Below are positions 6,610-9,555 of a DNA stretch of 9,555 nucleotides, in pieces. This stretch comes from an uncultured Streptococcus sp. (GTDB taxonomy: Bacteria > Bacillota > Bacilli > Lactobacillales > Streptococcaceae), in contig CABSQC010000022.1 of NCBI GenBank assembly GCA_902479835.1, positions 1-9,555 on the forward strand, written 5' to 3'. The notes under the pieces were generated by a model, which worked only from the letters and a program-made list of their open reading frames with translations, was not told where the DNA came from and ran no database searches. Numbering within the stretch: position 1 is the first letter of the stretch; every line of letters begins with the position of its first letter. Made by a program: the position numbers and the translations under genes.

Positions 6610-9462
6610 GTGGCAAGATATTTAGTAGGGCCTTACAATAATAGTTGGAACTTTATGGATGCGCTTGAAAAAGCGCAGGATGGAGATACCATCGAGTTTG
6701 AAAATGGGTATGTGTTTCAATGGCCGACAGATGAGGTAATTGTGATCAACAAGAGCCTTCATTTTGTGGGGCATGTAGTTCCAAATCCAAATGGTAATGG
6801 GCGCATGTTTAACAACACGATTGAGGCTTCTTTCCGATTTGTAGAGGGAGCTCAGGTGACATTTGAAGATCTGTGGTTTAAAGTTGGTGGGAATTATACT
6901 ACCTTGCTCTTATGGAATAGCTCAGATATCACCTGTAAACAGGTCTATTTTGAAGCAACCACTCCAACAAATAATGAATTTTTTATCTATATGGATACGC
7001 ATTCGAAGTTGACACTGGAAGGAGTCGGGATGAAGGTTCCGGAAAAACACCAAAGTGCCATCGGTATGTCCGCTTCGGAATTGTCTATTCGCAATTCAAC
7101 GATCTTTTCTAAGATTGATCTGTCAGAAGGATCTAAATTGACCTTAGAAAATGTCCATATTGAAAAATTTGGGAATAATACGATCCATGCCAAGGACTCA
7201 GAAGTGATTGCAAAAAATTCAACGATTACAGGCGGGGATCTGGAAAAGGATTTTCCACCAGTTTGGTTGAGGAATGTCATCTGGGAGTCTGAAAACTGTA
7301 AAATTGAGCTGCCTACCGGTACTGGAGTCTGTCTTGACAATAATGTTCAATTCAATTCGAATTCGGATCGTATTACCTCTATCAATTCATTCAATAGTAT
7401 GGTCCGAGCTCACCAAGCTACATTTTCAGAATTTTTATGCGTCTATGAAGAATCCTTTGCTTCCCTGACTGGAGAAACAACCTTCTTAAATGAGAATGCC
7501 GAAACCATTTCATTTGGCGTTTTTGATGAGAGTGTGCTGATGGCTGAGCGTATGATTTGTCATAAGATTGCGGATCCCAATATACGGCTTCAAGGTGGAG
7601 CTTTTGCGAAGGTGGGCACCGTGACCTATAGGCAGGGCGATGCGCGTGATCTGACCAAGGAAATCGAGGATGACTGTGACTATCTTGTTGGCAGAGAAGT
7701 GGCCAAGGGCAACGCGCAAGTCGTTTCTACGGGACAGGCGACGGATGCAACGGTGGCTCCAACTACCGCAAGAGACTCTGGACCAGAGAAGAAACAAGAT
7801 GCTCTTCAGGAACTCAATAGCCTGATTGGTCTTGAAAAAGTCAAACATGAGATCAAGAAAATGATCAACATGGTGGAATTTAACAAGAAACGAATCGCCA
7901 GTGGCAAGACACCTGAAAAGCAAACCTTGCATGCTGCCTTTATGGGAAATCCTGGTACAGGGAAAACCACTGTGGCCCGTCTGTTGGGACAAGTGCTCTT
8001 TGATGCAGGAGTACTCTCAGGGGAGGAATTCCGTTTTGTGGAAGCAACGGAGTCCGATCTGATCTCTTCGAATATTGGAGGAACAGCCGAACAGACCCAG
8101 GCCCTGCTTGAAAAAGCGCGTGGGGGTATCCTCTTTATTGATGAAGCCTATAGTTTGGATAAAAAGGACAGTGGTGCAGATTTTGGGATTGAGGCGATCA
8201 ATACCATCCTCAAATTTATGGAGGATAATCGCGATGACATCATGATCATCTTTGCCGGTTATACCAAGGAAATGGAGGAGTTCTTAAAGACCAATCCAGG
8301 CCTCCGTTCTCGGGTGCCAAATAATTTCATCTTTGAAGATTTCACAGGAGATGAGATTGTCCAACTGGGCGAAATGATCCTAAGCAAAGGGGACTACAAG
8401 CTCGAAGACCGGGATTACTATGCGCGTCATGTCAAACGGGCTTATGATGGCTCGCTAGATAAGAGCAATGGTCGCTGGATCCGTAACCTGGATGAACAAT
8501 TGACCAAGACCATGGCAGATCGGGTGGTGGCCCAAGGTTCCGATGATATTGAGACCATCCTCAATAGCGATATCGATGCTGTCCTTAACCAAGGCAAGTA
8601 CCAGGCAGGAGCCGATAAGGAAGAAGATGGAATGGCTGCCCTCAACCGTCTGGTTGGCATTGCCAAGGTGAAAGAGCAAGTGGAACAGTTCGTAGCCATG
8701 GCTGAGTTCAACCAAAAACGGGCCGAACAAGGAGGAATCGTCGAAGATACGACCTTGCACTCCCTCTTTCTTGGAAATCCCGGCACAGGGAAGACCACCG
8801 TTGCCCGCATTTTGGGTAATATCCTCTTCCAAAAAGGAGTTATTAAGCAGAAGAAATTCATCGAAGTATCGCGGAGCAATCTGGTTGGAGGCTACCAAGG
8901 GCATACAGCCTTGAAGACGCGCGAAGTTTTAGAAAGTGCATTGGGTGGTGTCCTCTTTATCGATGAGGCCTATACGCTCTTTACTGGTTCAAATGATGAT
9001 TTTGGGAAGGAAGCCTTGGATGAAGTCCTCAAATTTATGGAGGACCACCGCCGTGATATCGTCATTATCTTTGCTGGCTATACCAGAGAGATGCATGACT
9101 TCTTGCAGGTCAATTCAGGTTTGCAAAGTCGGATCCCGACGACATTTGATTTTGAAGACTATAGTCCAGATGAGATCGTCGAGATCGGTCTGTTGGGATT
9201 GCGCAAGCAAGGCTACCAAGTCAATGAAGCTCTTTATGGAGAGATCGTCAGAGAAAATTATATGCGTGCCAATGATCATAGTAATGGTCGCTGGGTCCGC
9301 AATCTCAATGAAAAACTCTTGCGCCAAGTATCGACGCGAGTAACCCGTGAAGGTAGTACGGATTACAATTCGATTTTGGATCAAGATTTGGAAGCCTTGA
9401 GAGAGAATGGCAATACTGAACAACCCCATACCGTGGATGATCAAGGCTATGTTCTTCCTTAA
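6610..9462 (+). CDS. Beta-helix domain fused to two CbxX/CfqX (SpoVK/EccA-type) AAA+ ATPase modules
   Basis: This 950-residue, probably cytoplasmic protein has no signal peptide or membrane helix. Residues about 1-345 are strand-rich with recurring short turns and Asn/Ser/Thr ladders (KLTLEGVGM, ELSIRNSTIF, KLTLENVHIE, EVIAKNSTIT), the pattern of a right-handed parallel beta-helix. A low-complexity Ala/Thr/Gln linker (about 355-396) follows. AAA1 has Walker A GNPGTGKTT (446-454), Walker B LFIDEA (D511, E512), sensor-1 region IIFAGYT (to 552), arginine-finger candidates R566/R568, and sensor-2 GRWIRN (R622, R625). AAA2 has Walker A at 722-730, Walker B D785/E786, finger R841, and R894/R897. 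These are the signatures of the CbxX/CfqX family, which includes the Rubisco activase CbbX, SpoVK and type VII secretion EccA; they act as ring-shaped protein remodellers. GTG 6610 has AGAGGA 7 nt upstream. The gene stands alone between a terminator and a repeat. The substrate is unknown. Confidence 0.9.
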   Translation: MARYLVGPYNNSWNFMDALEKAQDGDTIEFENGYVFQWPTDEVIVINKSLHFVGHVVPNPNGNGRMFNNTIEASFRFVEGAQVTFEDLWFKVGGNYTTLLLWNSSDITCKQVYFEATTPTNNEFFIYMDTHSKLTLEGVGMKVPEKHQSAIGMSASELSIRNSTIFSKIDLSEGSKLTLENVHIEKFGNNTIHAKDSEVIAKNSTITGGDLEKDFPPVWLRNVIWESENCKIELPTGTGVCLDNNVQFNSNSDRITSINSFNSMVRAHQATFSEFLCVYEESFASLTGETTFLNENAETISFGVFDESVLMAERMICHKIADPNIRLQGGAFAKVGTVTYRQGDARDLTKEIEDDCDYLVGREVAKGNAQVVSTGQATDATVAPTTARDSGPEKKQDALQELNSLIGLEKVKHEIKKMINMVEFNKKRIASGKTPEKQTLHAAFMGNPGTGKTTVARLLGQVLFDAGVLSGEEFRFVEATESDLISSNIGGTAEQTQALLEKARGGILFIDEAYSLDKKDSGADFGIEAINTILKFMEDNRDDIMIIFAGYTKEMEEFLKTNPGLRSRVPNNFIFEDFTGDEIVQLGEMILSKGDYKLEDRDYYARHVKRAYDGSLDKSNGRWIRNLDEQLTKTMADRVVAQGSDDIETILNSDIDAVLNQGKYQAGADKEEDGMAALNRLVGIAKVKEQVEQFVAMAEFNQKRAEQGGIVEDTTLHSLFLGNPGTGKTTVARILGNILFQKGVIKQKKFIEVSRSNLVGGYQGHTALKTREVLESALGGVLFIDEAYTLFTGSNDDFGKEALDEVLKFMEDHRRDIVIIFAGYTREMHDFLQVNSGLQSRIPTTFDFEDYSPDEIVEIGLLGLRKQGYQVNEALYGEIVRENYMRANDHSNGRWVRNLNEKLLRQVSTRVTREGSTDYNSILDQDLEALRENGNTEQPHTVDDQGYVLP

Positions 9463-9486
9463 GTTAGAAGGAACAAGAAAAAGAGA

Positions 9487-9534
9487 GTGGGACAGAAATC
9501 GGTAATTCGTTAGAATTCGATTTCGTTGTCCCAC
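9487..9534. repeat. Long hairpin at the start of a streptococcal intergenic repeat
   Basis: GTGGGACA (9487-9494) pairs with TGTCCCAC (9527-9534), GAAATCG (9495-9501) with CGATTTC (9518-9524), and AATTC (9504-9508) with GAATT (9513-9517) around loop GTTA. The 20 base pairs are interrupted only by two 2-nt bulges (9502-9503 and 9525-9526). It begins 24 bases after the AAA+ gene stop. No T-run follows, so it is not a classical terminator, though it may protect the mRNA 3' end. From memory, GAGTGGGACAGAAATCG and the CTCCGCACAGTTGAGTAGGG that follows (9535-9554) recur between genes of oral streptococci; a copy search was not possible. The element probably continues past the window. Confidence 0.6.
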
Positions 9535-9555
9535 CTCCGCACAGTTGAGTAGGGC

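Noticed and set aside
1..9555. CRISPR array, tRNA or rRNA gene, insertion sequence, prophage genes
   Set aside because: I found no regularly spaced repeats, cloverleaf sequences, transposase or integrase motifs, or phage structural genes on either strand.

Overview
The window looks like a chromosomal piece of an oral or viridans Streptococcus. The main evidence is a full-length-class, Gram-positive DNA polymerase III PolC whose sequence reads like the sanguinis/parasanguinis group. Supporting evidence is AT-rich intergenic DNA with compact intrinsic terminators, AAGGAG-type ribosome binding sites, and a GTGGGACA...TGTCCCAC hairpin repeat at the right edge, of a kind I remember as common between genes in these species. 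The species name is inference; no rRNA or other taxonomic marker is present.

Layout, all genes on the + strand. (1) 1-195: C-terminal end of an unknown, charged protein. Its frame stays open past the stop to a second stop at 246. (2) 196-608: AT-rich intergenic stretch with a strong terminator (332-379), a consensus -10 box and two very short candidate ORFs. (3) 609-1711: a lipoprotein gene followed at once by a DUF3592-like membrane protein gene. The second gene is interrupted by an in-frame TGA that separates a C-terminal hydrophobic segment from the rest. A terminator at 1745-1772 closes this pair. (4) 1773-6498: promoter, polC, a 49-aa single-pass membrane protein gene too short for routine gene calling, and a terminator at 6467-6498. 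(5) 6499-9462: promoter with an overlapping inverted repeat, then one 950-codon gene. Its product joins an apparent right-handed beta-helix domain to two CbxX/CfqX (SpoVK/EccA-type) AAA+ ATPase modules. (6) 9463-9555: start of a dispersed-type hairpin repeat, cut by the window edge.

Two points deserve most attention. First, the 5' end of polC is frameshifted. The native-looking start (ATG 1909 with a strong ribosome binding site) reads the expected N-terminus for 23 codons and then falls out of frame near 1975, while the main frame opens only at GTG 1973. PolC is essential in Firmicutes, so this is either a sequence error or a strain that makes an N-terminally shortened PolC. Second, the beta-helix/tandem-AAA+ protein is an uncommon architecture with no signal peptide. 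Both ATPase modules look catalytically complete, but only the second keeps an aromatic pore-loop residue. Its substrate cannot be deduced from this window, and I see no toxin, nuclease or transposase beside it.

Three reading-frame breaks lie within the first 2 kb (TAA 193, TGA 1646, indel near 1975). They point either to local sequence error or to real decay of accessory genes, and should be checked together.
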